Origin: Melitaea cinxia
Taxonomy: Eukaryota > Arthropoda > Insecta > Lepidoptera > Nymphalidae
Direction of reading: 5' to 3'
DNA: 64,000 nt
Assembly: GCF_905220565.1 (NCBI RefSeq)
Contig: NC_059400.1
Span: 8,826,159-8,890,158 of the forward strand
Shown here: positions 34,296-44,700 of the stretch, piece by piece
Layout of the letters: each line of letters begins with the position of its first letter
Numbering within the stretch: position 1 is the stretch's first letter
Program-made: the position numbers and the translations under genes
The notes under the pieces: model-generated
Database searches by the model: none
Told to the model about the DNA's origin: nothing
The model's input: the letters and a program-made list of their open reading frames with translations, nothing else

Positions 34296-34850
34296 ATGAA
34301 TATGTTGAAAATTCGAGTGATTATGGAGTATGAGTTCTGTCGTGGTAGCAAAGCGGCAGAAACGGCACGCAACATCAACGACGTTTACCACCGGTTATTG
34401 GTTTGCTAGCTTTCGTTCCGGAAATTTTGACCTAAGAAATGAACCACATGGTTGGCCGAAAATGTTGGTCATAAATGACGAATTAAGATTGTGGAGGCTG
34501 ATGATTCTCAAACTACAGCTACAAGTTACAAGAGCTGGAGTTGGAAATTCTCCGTCATGCACCGTACTTACCAGACCTTGCCCCTACAGACTTACACTTT
34601 TTCCCGAATTTGGGCCCGTCTTCGGCCTGTGTATTTCAAAGCCAGCAGTTAGATGGTTATCCCGCCACCGGTCGGCTTTTTAAGTTCCAAGGTGGTAGCA
34701 GAACTGTGTTATCCCTTAGTCGCCTCTTACGACACCCTCGGGAAGAGAGGGGGTGGCTATATTCTTTAGTACCGTAGTCACACAGTACACATTGATTCCA
34801 TGGGTAATTACTTTGAATAATAAAAATAAAAAATATAGAAAAAAAGTGCG
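34296..34850 (+). pseudogene. Mariner transposase, internally deleted
   Basis: Reads EYEFCRGSKAAETARNINDV (N-terminal DNA-binding region), then DLRNEPHGWPKMLVINDELR in another frame. It jumps directly to LEILRHAPYLPDLAPTDLHF, which carries the third catalytic Asp. The first and second catalytic regions (ITCD and HDNARS) are missing, so this copy could never supply transposase but could have been moved in trans. After the nested SINE piece the 3' non-coding end resumes near ATTGATTCCATGGG. Confidence 0.82.
34613..34788 (-). mobile_element. SINE-like family C fragment nested in mariner
   Basis: GCCCGTCTTCGGCCTGTGTA, CCCGCCACCGGTCGGC and TTAGTCGCCTCTTACGACAC match the 5' half of family C in minus orientation. 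The RTE-like tail is absent. It interrupts the mariner between the NLG codons and the 3' non-coding end. Confidence 0.85.
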
Positions 34851-34924
34851 TTAACTTATTTCATCAAAAACGGAAATTTCATAGGCAACGGCAATTTCAA
34901 AGACCTATTATATCATAACATACT

Positions 34925-35168
34925 TCACAACTTTGTAATAGATGTACCGATTTTAATTTTTTATTCTTTTTTTATTTTATTTTTTTTTTTTAGTTGAAAG
35001 ACAGTGCTTCTTTTTCACGTGTTTTTATTTAAACTTAATCAAGATCTGAAAAGTAATTTTTGAGTTCTCTCTAAAAATGCTTACTTGACTATTGTTTCGT
35101 CTACCTACGTTGTATTACTTGTCGATGTAATTGAATTCGATAGTCTTCGTTTGCAAGCTAACACAATT
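34925..35168 (+). mobile_element. Family D dispersed repeat, 3' two-thirds
   Basis: ATTTAAACTTAATCAAGATC, TTTGAGTTCTCTCTAAAAAT, CGTCTACCTACGTTGTATTA and CGTTTGCAAGCTAACACAAT are family blocks in order. Confidence 0.75.
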
Positions 35169-35261
35169 ATTTTATGTTATAATAATATATTCGATATAAA
35201 ATGTTAAAAATAGGACAACGGAAAATGTTAATTTATTATTGTTAATCTATTACCTTTAAAT

Positions 35262-35370
35262 AATTAATGGGATGTCTGGAAGAAATGGCTAACAATCTGT
35301 AACTATATATAAAGTGTCACGTAGTTGTGGTGTACGATAAAATATAAATAAATAAATATTAAGGAAGAAG
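35262..35370 (+). mobile_element. LINE 3' end fragment (TAAA-tailed)
   Basis: TGTCTGGAAGAAATGGCTAA, then GTAGTTGTGGTGTACGATAA and a TAAATAAATA tail. It is the same family as 37392-37534, with a 5' truncation and an internal deletion. Confidence 0.7.
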
Positions 35371-35371
35371 T

Positions 35372-35925
35372 AATTAGTACCAGTCTTCTTCGAGTTACAT
35401 GAACCAATACGCTCGCGCCTTATAATAAATTATACAACTCGCTAAAAGCATTAGGAAGCGCAATAAATGAATTAAAATTTATTGCATCTCGGAAAGCTAT
35501 TAAAGTTCGCTTTCAACAACTGCCAACTGAAAGTTGTGAAGATTGACAAATATCTTACATCTGTCAAATAACTAGAAGTACGTTCATCGATTTATTGAGG
35601 TGGTATTGTTATTGTAGGTAGATATTAATTTATTAACACACTAACTGCCCGGACAGACTTCATTGTTTCAAAAGTTATTTGTGAATATATTTTTTAGTAT
35701 TAAAACCTTCCGTGGGCCTTAAGGAACATACAAAAAAATAAATTAGCCGAATTGGTCGAGCCATGCTCGAGTTATGCGCTTAGCAATATTCATTTTTATT
35801 TTTATATATAAAAAAAACCTGCTGCTATCTGTATTATTTAAATTGAACTGACACAGTCAGAAAAAGTACTGCTTGGAAAAGGTATTTTCTTCGTTACATT
35901 AATAGTCTATGCATGAAAGGACGAT
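35372..35925. other. No recognised feature
   Basis: AT-rich spacer. 35400-35600 is slightly richer in GC but closed in all frames. Confidence 0.45.
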
Positions 35926-35927
35926 TT

Positions 35928-36015
35928 ACCTACGTAGAGTGATGACTGTTATCACGTGTTTATGACAACAACTAAAACTGACGGCTTCACGTGCTCTCCG
36001 AGCTATAGTAGGGAA
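35928..36015 (-). mobile_element. SINE fragment, diverged
   Basis: ACGGCTTCACGTGCTCTCCG, preceded by ATCACGTGTTTATGACAACA and followed by a TAGTAGGGAATA block, resembles the middle of the tRNA-headed SINE in minus orientation, with rearranged order. Confidence 0.5.
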
Positions 36016-36106
36016 TAAGACTCATAAACCGGATTAGAATAGAATGGATCAAGAATCCTGAGTCAGAGATCCAGAAAGACACAACATAATCATAAACGTA
36101 TATATA

Positions 36107-36425
36107 CTAGCTGGGCCTGCTACTTCACCCGCCTCTAATTTAACAAAATAATTATTGTTCAGTTCGCAGTTATAAAAAAAAACTCAAATAAAAGTAGCGT
36201 AAGTTATGCCTTATTATATCAGTTATCTGCCAGTGAAGGTCCTGTTATTTCGGTCAGTCCAGTTGTTTCAGAGATTAGCCGAAACAAACACATAAACAGA
36301 CAGACAAAAATTGTAAAAAATGTTATTTTGGTATATATACCGTGTAAACATCCATATGCATTTTAGTAAAAAGCGGTTATTTTAATATTACAAACAAACA
36401 CTCCAATTTTATTTATTTGTATAGA
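36107..36425 (-). mobile_element. Non-autonomous Helitron, family 3
   Basis: The minus-strand 3' end is CTAG (36110-36107) followed by host T. The 5' end is TCTATACAAATAAATAAAAT near 36425. The interior contains TTTCGGCTAATCTCTGAAAC. The 5' flanking base is T rather than the canonical A. Confidence 0.8.
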
Positions 36426-36429
36426 AATA

Positions 36430-36953
36430 TATAGTTATAATAAAAACAATAACTTAATAATAAATAATAGCATAACTTTAACTCTCTAAGAAATCTATAT
36501 GTACTAGATATAAAAATGTTTACTAGAATTCTAATGTGTTGTTAATTTATATAATAATACGTATAAGTTACTAATTACTTTATTCCTCAATAAATTCTTT
36601 AAAAAAGGATTGTACAGCTTACCGCTAGCCAACTAATGAGAAAGCACCTGGAGGCAATACTTGTACCGAAGAATTTATTGCGAGCACTTAGCAACCTCAC
36701 CGACTACCGTTTGCTTTAAGTCAGATAATAAAGTAGCCACTTGCTTAAAAACATCCTAAGCTAGAACTAAGAACTACTGTACGCTTTTTAGCCTAAGTTA
36801 AAAACAGACTATTAATTTTACAGACAGAAAAAAGTTCAAACGTGACTATCATAGTTTACACATATATCTTAGAAACTATTTAATTTTTAAAATACTGACC
36901 TCATTGATCGGTAAAACTTAATATTTTATACCAATTACAATTGTTACAATTCT

Positions 36954-36955
<2 letters not shown>
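36430..36955. other. No recognised feature
   Basis: 36610-36730 is less AT-rich but not open. No repeat recognised. Confidence 0.45.

Positions 36956-36958
<3 letters not shown>

Positions 36959-37018
<60 letters not shown>
36959..37018. repeat. Run of 60 A
   Basis: It is uninterrupted. No retrogene body or target duplication is recognisable next to it, so a recent retroposon tail is not demonstrated. A homopolymer of this length is prone to sequencing and assembly error. Confidence 0.85.
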
Positions 37019-37020
<2 letters not shown>

Positions 37021-37252
37021 CTGTACAGGTGCAAATAACTCAAAACACTGAACAGAGACAGAAAAACCTATGAAGATGTGGTTCATATGCTCTGGTATCG
37101 TATAATATTATAGACGAAATATAATATATCTCTCCCTCAGAGTTTAATGTGTATATTATTAGTTTTGTCAATTATAACAATAATAATGATTATTTTTTAT
37201 TTATTTATTTATTAGTTTATAATAAGGTTATGTATTATGTAATCTATATATT

Positions 37253-37330
37253 TATGTATGTATGTATGTATGTATGTATATATGTATGTATGTATGTATT
37301 TATGTATGTATTTATGTGTGTATGTATTAG
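37253..37330. repeat. (TATG)n microsatellite
   Basis: About 18 units with TATA, TTTATG and TGTG interruptions. Confidence 0.92.
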
Positions 37331-37391
37331 CATGTAAGTGTATTATATAACTGCACCATCTACCCTATCTCGACATTATATTAAATTTATC

Positions 37392-37534
37392 CTTCCTTTA
37401 ATTGGGTTATCTGGAAGAAATGGCTAAATAGCCATAAGTCCGCCCATTGTGCTTCACAGTCTGTAAATATGTTTAATGTTTAAAATGTAGTTGTGGTGTA
37501 CAATTAAGTATAAATAAATAAAATAAATAAATAA
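37392..37534 (+). mobile_element. LINE 3' end fragment (TAAA-tailed)
   Basis: GGGTTATCTGGAAGAAATGG, CATAAGTCCGCCCATTGTGC and GTAGTTGTGGTGTACAATTA are followed by a TAAATAAATAAA tail. This is a non-coding LINE 3' end that I recognise from lepidopteran genomes. The clade is not certain. Confidence 0.72.
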
Positions 37535-37674
37535 TATAATGAAACAACTTTTTCGGATTTTATCGCGGTTTATTAAGTTTTTTTAGATGTCCGACGTTTT
37601 GGTCATATTACAGCAACCGTGGTAAAGAGAGGAATGAGTCCTCGCGCATCGCGCGAAAAAGTTGTTTCATTATA
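37535..37674. mobile_element. 140-bp inverted-repeat element (MITE)
   Basis: The first 20 bases (TATAATGAAACAACTTTTTC) are the exact reverse complement of the last 20. The interior has ATGTCCGACGTTTTGGTCAT and CTCGCGCATCGCGCGA. It follows immediately on the LINE tail at 37392-37534. The superfamily is not determined because the flanking duplication is ambiguous in this AT-rich context. Confidence 0.85.
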
Positions 37675-37679
37675 ATAAG

Positions 37680-38505
37680 TGAAATTCGTGTAAACAATAA
37701 AAAGAAATATAATATAATCTTGTAGATAAAAGAAAAGCAACCGCGAAAGAAGTCTGCTGGGTACTACTAATACAATAATTTAATAATAGTTTCTGTAGGT
37801 CAGTCAAGAGTAAATACATCTTATGTGTGTGAGAACACAGCAATTGTATTATAAAATATGTAAATCTTTTTAAAGAAAATCTTTACAAATACCAACTGTA
37901 TTATAATAGCAAATTTTTTTAAACAGAAGTTGTGAAGTTCTTATAAAGAAGGTTTATTACATTATAAGTCTTTCAAAATAAAGTAACAATTGAGCCGAAT
38001 CAACTTCTGTAACTTTGGAAATTCCTTAAGAAGTTTGATGGAAATTATATTCTATAGATAAATCTGTAACCGGCACATCCATTACATGGGCGGTTATCAA
38101 TCTAATTTCCATAACACTCGTGGCGTAAATTTGAATTAAAAAATAAGCGACAAAAGAAAGAATTCTAAAATAAAGTTATCGATGATCTATGCGGTATTCC
38201 CCGCTCGTTATCCTTACTAAATTTATAAAGCTGATGAGTCTGTTTATTTAAATGGACTAATCTCAGGAACTGCTGCTTTGAATAGTACATTTCTATTTGT
38301 GTTGCATAGTCCATTCACCGAGGAATATTATAGGCTATATAACATGACGGTACGACCAATAGAAGCTAAGTATTAACAAGAAATATTACAAAAATGAAAA
38401 AAAAATTTTTTTGAGAGATTCTTTTACGTGCGCTACTTAAACGGCTTAAGCAACCCAAAAATTATGTATGATGGAATTAAGCACAGTTAAAAGTTTTATA
38501 AAAAA
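37680..38505. other. No recognised feature
   Basis: AT-rich spacer. No open frame or repeat recognised. Confidence 0.45.
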
Positions 38506-38509
38506 GTCC

Positions 38510-39113
38510 GTGATGGCATAATTATGTCTATCTTTTAAGGTGAGGACCTCTTTTATGGTAATCAATTTTGTTCTAAAATAATGCAGTATTTGCGAAGTTA
38601 GTTTTATTTACATGATTTACATCCTTAACCAAATAATTACAAGTATTGCGTCCTTATTTTACATAAAACTTTAATTTTTGACTGCTTTTGAAATTAAAAA
38701 TATCTACCTTTATTCTTATACTCAGTTAGGTGCTGATTATAAATAAATAAGTAGCGTGCCGTCTTAGTGGAATTTTAATCATAAAATTTGTCTGTTATAC
38801 TTGAAGTCAGAAGTATGAAATATGATTTGTAGGCTTTTGGTTGTACATAAGAAAAAATACTACATTAGTTCGTTTTATTGTAATTCTCTAATAAAAGGTG
38901 GAGTAGATCTATGGTAAGATTGTTTTTCGCTACTGTTCTGTGTAGCCTGATCAAGAGCGAGCTGCTGTCATTTACTGCGTTTGAAAGTGGAACTATAAAT
39001 ATGGTATACAAAGAGGCTCCGAAATATTGTAATAAAATAAGTAGGTAGTACTTTTGAACCTTTTTGCAATTACAATCAACTTTTACGCGAGCGAAGACGC
39101 GGACAACAACTAG
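38510..39113 (+). mobile_element. Non-autonomous Helitron, family 2, 5' part eroded
   Basis: The 3' end GCGAGCGAAGACGCGGACAA precedes CTAG (39110-39113) and host T, with a short CGCG/CGCG stem. The interior shares GACTGCTTTTGAAATTA, GTCAGAAGTATGAAAT and ATATGGTATACAAAGAGG with 48736-49611. The start is approximate. Confidence 0.7.
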
Positions 39114-39279
39114 TAATTATTTATAAACATAATCTCTAATGTGTGTAAATACATATACTTTTGCCCGTATATTCCTCGATTTTAGCAAGCGAACCTAAAA
39201 AATAGCTTATATACTGTCTGTAGATTTTATTATTAACTTCAATTAGAAGATATTCGAACATATCAGAAAGAAACGAGGA

Positions 39280-39567
39280 CTATGAAGAACTAATTAGGAA
39301 CAGGATATATGAGCGTAAATAAATCGTAACTCCGCCATTACCCCTACCGATACGATCGTTGCGAATGTGTTGAAAGCCCAGGGAAGAAGTAGTTAGTATA
39401 AATGGTTTGACCCAGGATTCCGAAACAAGAATCGCGTGAATATTAAAATAAAATATTTGGTAAATCAAAGAATAAATAAAAATATGATCCAAAGTAACAT
39501 TCAGGGATAAAGGTGAATTGTGAAAACTAGTCTCATTACAATCATCGCTAGACGAAACGACAGACAC
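39280..39567 (-). pseudogene. LINE endonuclease-domain relic
   Basis: A 95-codon open stretch on the minus strand contains HAILVSESWVKPF, GFQHIRNDR and GRGNGGVTIYLRS. These are the consecutive blocks of the apurinic-type endonuclease of Jockey/CR1-like LINEs (SESWLKP ... RNDR--RGGGGVAIYLRS). The catalytic Glu of SESW is present. The domain is incomplete because the later GDFN and SDH motifs are absent. The frame closes soon after YLRS, so it cannot be functional. No polymerase part lies nearby in the same orientation. Confidence 0.8.
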
Positions 39568-39864
39568 ATGTATAAAAAATGCTGGGAAGGTATAGGTAAA
39601 TAGGAGATAAAATAATAACCGCCTGAACTGTAAACAGTTTTTTTTTTCAATAATTCGAACTAACGTAGTTTGAGTGTCGAGTCAGTACCGAGTCACCTAT
39701 TTTACAGTTATGTGGGTTATTTCTATCCTCTTTCCTATGTCTAATATATTTTTTTAATGTGTCAACTTTAAATTTACGCTGTAATTTTAAAATTTTCGAG
39801 TATATAATTATAGTAGCATGTATAAAATTATAATAGCCCACGAATTGAAGTGGCAGTTACATAA

Positions 39865-39887
39865 ATATATATATATATATATATATG
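39865..39887. repeat. (TA)n microsatellite
   Basis: About 11 TA units just upstream of the RTE fragment. Confidence 0.9.
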
Positions 39888-39895
39888 AAATATAG

Positions 39896-40078
39896 AAGTG
39901 TTGCAGGACCGATGGTCGCTGTAGCTGACATGTCCACTAGTGTAGACCGTATGGTGGAATAAGTAGTGTTAACGACCTACGACCCGCTGAACTGACGATC
40001 TACGTAACTGGAGACTGGATGAGGATTGCGGAAAATCGGGATGTTTAGGGCGAACGGCGTAGTAGTAGTAGTAGTAAA
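39896..40078 (+). mobile_element. RTE-type LINE C-terminal fragment with (TAG)n
   Basis: A GC-richer stretch. In one plus frame TGDWMRIAENRDV corresponds to the extreme C-terminus of RTE-type LINE proteins. The expected following codons (WRELGEAYVQQW), found as DNA at the ends of family C, are replaced by GGGCGAACGGCG and five GTA/TAG units. A TAG follows RDV. Confidence 0.65.
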
Positions 40079-40084
40079 TAAAAA

Positions 40085-41480
40085 AATATATCTTTAACAT
40101 GATCGTCAGTTGCAATATAAGTTAACTTAATTTAAAAAATTAAATTAGAAACATCTAAACTGTCGCGGAGTTTGACGACTCGTGTAGCTGCTTCTTCTAG
40201 ATAAATATAAGTACGTAAAAATAATACATAACGAAGAAGATTATCTAGAGTAGCTTTCTTATTAAAGTGACGTCAGCAATATGACGTCACAATCTTCAAT
40301 ATAATCATGTTCGTGCTATACGTCGTGATAATTCATTTCATAATAAAACTGTTTTCGATACAAATACAACAATAACTTTAATTTTACAACACTTTTATCA
40401 ATAACTTTAACGTTACACTCAATAACAATACTTCAAAAAACACAAATTTTTCCTAACATTTAATTCTAACACCGTTTTATCTTTCTTAATTTATACTTTA
40501 ATGACAGACAGCCAGGCGTGGCAAAATTTGACTGAAGAGATTCTATAGAGATTTCTTTGTTTTATTTGTACTCTTCTTCACAAATCCTAACGTTAAAAGT
40601 TAAACAATAGAATGTTAATAATCCGACAACTTGAATAAGAATCTAGCGCGACCGTCGCAAAGTATTTAAAGCGACAAACACCCCACCAAACATGGAAGCA
40701 TCGTTCCTTTTTCGTAAAATCGAAGAATACGTGAACATTTCGTCTCGAAAATAGGTGTTATATGGTGTAACAACAGGCCTAAACATAAATTGTACAATGT
40801 AATATCGCGTTGATACAATTTATAAAATAAAGTAGAATAAACTCGTAGAAACGTGTTTTGGACATCGGAACTCGCGCCGACATACATGTATAAATAAATA
40901 AATTATATAAACATATATTAGACCTACACCCGAAAATCGAACCCCTAATGCCCGGAGAAAGAAGCATGATTATATAACAAAAAACAAATAACTGTTTATA
41001 CACTAAAATAGCTATACTTTATAACATAATTATACATATATATATATTTTTATTAATGAAATATACAAGTAATATGTAACACAATTAATATTAGTTCATT
41101 TTCCACTGGATCGATGAAGAAATTGCTCCAAGATAACTAAGAGCAATGTAATAAATTGGAACCTGCGGGTGGAGTTACGAACAAAAGCCATTGAATGAAA
41201 ATGTACTCTACATCTACAACATCCTGCTTTTCCACTGATGACCACATACCTCGTCTTTTGTAACTAAAGAACCAAAAATTCTTATACGAGTATAAGCAAT
41301 TACTAACTTAGAAGCTTTGTGCAACTCTTAGTACCTTCTAGGAACTTAACAAACTTTGTTTTTTGATTAATTGATTAATTTTAATAAATATAGAGGTGTT
41401 CGACTCCTATTAATTATTTTCATACTGAACGATATCTATTACACCAACAGAACCCTCCATTTGAAGAAACACAGTTATGA
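40085..41480. other. No recognised gene
   Basis: Overlapping minus frames at 40666-40887 and 40779-41003 carry no motif. Nothing else is recognised. Confidence 0.5.
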
Positions 41481-41485
41481 GTTTT

Positions 41486-41762
41486 TTTTATACATCTAGA
41501 TTGGCAAACAAGCGTACGGCTCCCCTGATGATAGCAATTACCGTAGCTTATATACGCCTACAATACCAGAAGGATGCTTCTGCGTGCAAACGCGTTGCCG
41601 AGCCTACCCCCAATCCCCCACAGAAGCTCCGGTCATCTTACTATAGGAACACAACACTGCTTGAAAGCAGTATTATTTAGCTGTGATCCTCGGTAAGGTC
41701 GAGGTACATCTCCAGTCAGCCGGCTCCAGATTTTGAACAGGATATGCCCTGCCTCGGTAAAA
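41486..41762 (-). mobile_element. Poly(A)-tailed short retroposon (family A)
   Basis: A T run, AAACAAGCGTACGGCTCCCC, CTTGAAAGCAGTATTATTTA and a 5' part ending GATATGCCCTGCCTCGG. It has a small insertion in the CCAGAAG-GATGCTTCTG region. The frame at 41477-41680 lies within it. Confidence 0.87.
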
Positions 41763-41769
41763 TACATAT

Positions 41770-44700
41770 AAAATCATATTGTATTAAACTACATTCTACA
41801 GACGAAAAAAATGTTTTATTTTTGAATACACTTTTCCCTATTAACAATTGTTCTTAATAATATACATAGTTTGTTTGCGCTGTCTATATTCAAATATACT
41901 ATCTTTCGTTTCAAGTTGGAACAAAATCTTTCTCTGTTGTAATCAAAATTCCTTAACCTCCGTGAAGTAGTTTGTAACGTTTAAAATCCACTAAAACAAT
42001 TCTTTTAACCTAACACACTCGTTACAGAAGCAATAAAATCGTATGGCGCGGACCATTTATTTTATTTCCAGTAACGCTTTGTTGTTTTATAAAACCAATA
42101 AGATATACGTGGAAAAGGTTTTCCGTTCGAACATTTTGTAAGACGCGTTATCCACCTTCCAACTACGAGGCAGCGGGTTCCGCAGAACGTTTTAGTTCCA
42201 AGCTTAGTGCAATACCGGAGATAATCCTCGTTTCTGCAACTCGTGTACGTATCTTCTTTTTGCTGATACGCCACATTTCGTCGCACTAGAAACTAAACCT
42301 GCTAAATCTGTTTTTACCTTATGTGATGTTTTTTTTAATATTAAAAGGACAAAGAAATTTCGCGCCGTAAAGAGAAACACTTAATCTAAGAGTTAATGTA
42401 TATTAATTCAAAAAATTGTAATGAGTTAAACTGCTGAATACAATTTTTGTAATTAATCGCTATGAGTTGTGTTTTGGTAACTGTCGTGTATTCTACTGCA
42501 AATTGATAGTATTTATTATAACGTACTTATTTTTCTAAAATAATAAAAAGTAACAAAGTGAGACAAAGAGAAAATTGTGAGTCTAAAACAATATACCTTG
42601 GTATTATTTAATGAAAATATGTGTATATAATGTGCATATTTCTGCAGATAGTATGAAAGAACTACGTACTGGCTAAAGAAATAAATTACTCAACATGCTT
42701 GGTTTTATTACTACAAACAAGTTGTTAAGAACATTTACATACAAATTACATACATGACAGAAGTGATATGAAATGAAAACAAAATATGTTATTAATAGAA
42801 ATCTGAAACAGCTGATCGTTTGCCGTTTTGTTATCTTCCTAATTTCTACGTACAATAATAGTCGAGAGATATCAAACATTTTAAACAATATTTAAACAGG
42901 ATTATTTTTCTGTTTATCCTTACTAAACTAAAATAAAGAATGATGGCATTAGCTTAGACATGACACAAATTTGCAAAATATCCTATAGAATGTTTTCAAT
43001 GCTACGAGCAGATTTAGAATCGCAGGCGTCGATTTAGAATTGAGTAGAATTGTACATGTTCTCGAACTACAACTAAAGATGTTTCCAATAATATGACTAT
43101 CATACATACTTATAATCAAATAGTTATAAAGAAAGCAATGATATTTATTTTTGTGATAGTTAAGTGAATTTACAAAATTACTTTGTTATCACTTGCTAAA
43201 AATTTATATGTATATCTTACAACACAACTCAATTTTTGTTCAAAATTTTAAAAGATCAAGTTAAACTTAGTTTTTTTTAACTAATAATGAAAATATTGTA
43301 TCAATTAAATTATAAATGAACCCATTTTAAAGTTAGTTAGTTTATAGAAAAATAAAAAATTATTTATCATAATTTTATTATATGCTATGAAGTTGTGTGG
43401 ATTATATTGAACTGGAGCTGTTCTAACGTGTTAGCGCAGGCTCGACCGATATAGAAATCTGATCCCACTATGGGTATGCCGGCAAAATTTCTCACAACAA
43501 AATTTAATAACCAGTTGAATTAATTGAAATTAATTACTTCAGGAGTTGTATGTTTTTTAACAATTTGTGTGGCTGAACTTGACAAATTAATTATTTTGTA
43601 ACAAAATCTAATTTTTATTTCATTAAATTTTAATAATAATATCTAATTCAGCCACCTGCGACTTTTTAATTAAAAAATTAAACAAATCTTTGAAATACTT
43701 TTTTTTTTTAATTAAGTGGATGGGTTTATTTATACATTAGATGTTTATTAAATAGGTTAAATTACTCTATTCCATCATTTACGAGTATAGCCGAAGCATC
43801 AATAATAGAAACTAAAAAGACGAACAAACAGAAAAAAAAGCCTAGAATTCGAAACAATTATAGTGTTCCTATATATTTTTCTCCGCTTTCACCTAGAGAT
43901 TTTTTCCTACATTAATAGTAGTTACATTTTATTTAATGTTAAAAGTAATAACGTTACAAAAAAATACAAATGTTGTTCTATAAATTGGTTGAACATCTAT
44001 CAAAGCTCAAATTTAAATTAAAATAAACTCCTTACACTCCTTAATATCCGTACGGGACTTACACTATAGGTTATACTCGATTTTTTTAAATCAAAAAACA
44101 TGGTTGAAAATACCGCTGACAGGTTTTTTTTTTAATTTTTCATATTCTTTATCTCAACAAAGTTCTTTATAAAGAGTTTTAAAAATATTTCAACTATTAA
44201 ATTCATTTGTGCTGCGTATTAACTTTACGTAAACAGGGATTTAAAGGATTTTGCTTTGGATATTTCATGATAAACTCGTGATATATCATCTGGCACACTT
44301 TACCCTGACTTAGCAAAAAGTTTCTGGGGTCGGACAGCTATGAATTGTTGAGTTTTACAGAATGTATTGTTCTGAATTCTGTATCTAACTAAAACATTGT
44401 CCTATCAGCTATTATTTTCTCGAAATGTTTTTAAAATTTATTTAATATCAATTTTAAATATCTGATATATATGTTTACATAAAAACTAAATAATATTAAC
44501 TTCTTCGTGGTCTCCTAATATCTAGAACCCCAAAGACTGTACATCATTTTATTTATTGGCGCTGTCCATTTTCACAAATGGTTGTCGTAAATATAAATTT
44601 ATTTACGTGATTAATTATCAAGTTTCAGGCATGGCTTTGGTAAAAATAAGTTTTTAATCACTTCATTAGTTGTTTTATTTTTTAGGAATTTGTGTTTAAC

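Larger units (their letters stand above)
34113..34909 (+). mobile_element. Mariner transposon, deleted copy with nested SINE piece
   Basis: The 5' repeat (CCTATGAAATTGCCGTTTCG) and the 3' part (AAAAAGTGCGTTAACTTATT) match the full copy at 18310-19571. TA precedes the first base and follows the last. The middle of the transposase is deleted, and a family C fragment occupies 34613-34788. Confidence 0.85.

Noticed and set aside
36901..37086. Frame encoding poly-phenylalanine
   Set aside because: It is simply the complement of the 60-A run.
43661..43720. A/T homopolymer-rich stretch as a possible origin or matrix attachment site
   Set aside because: AT-richness is general in this genome, and no specific motif supports it.
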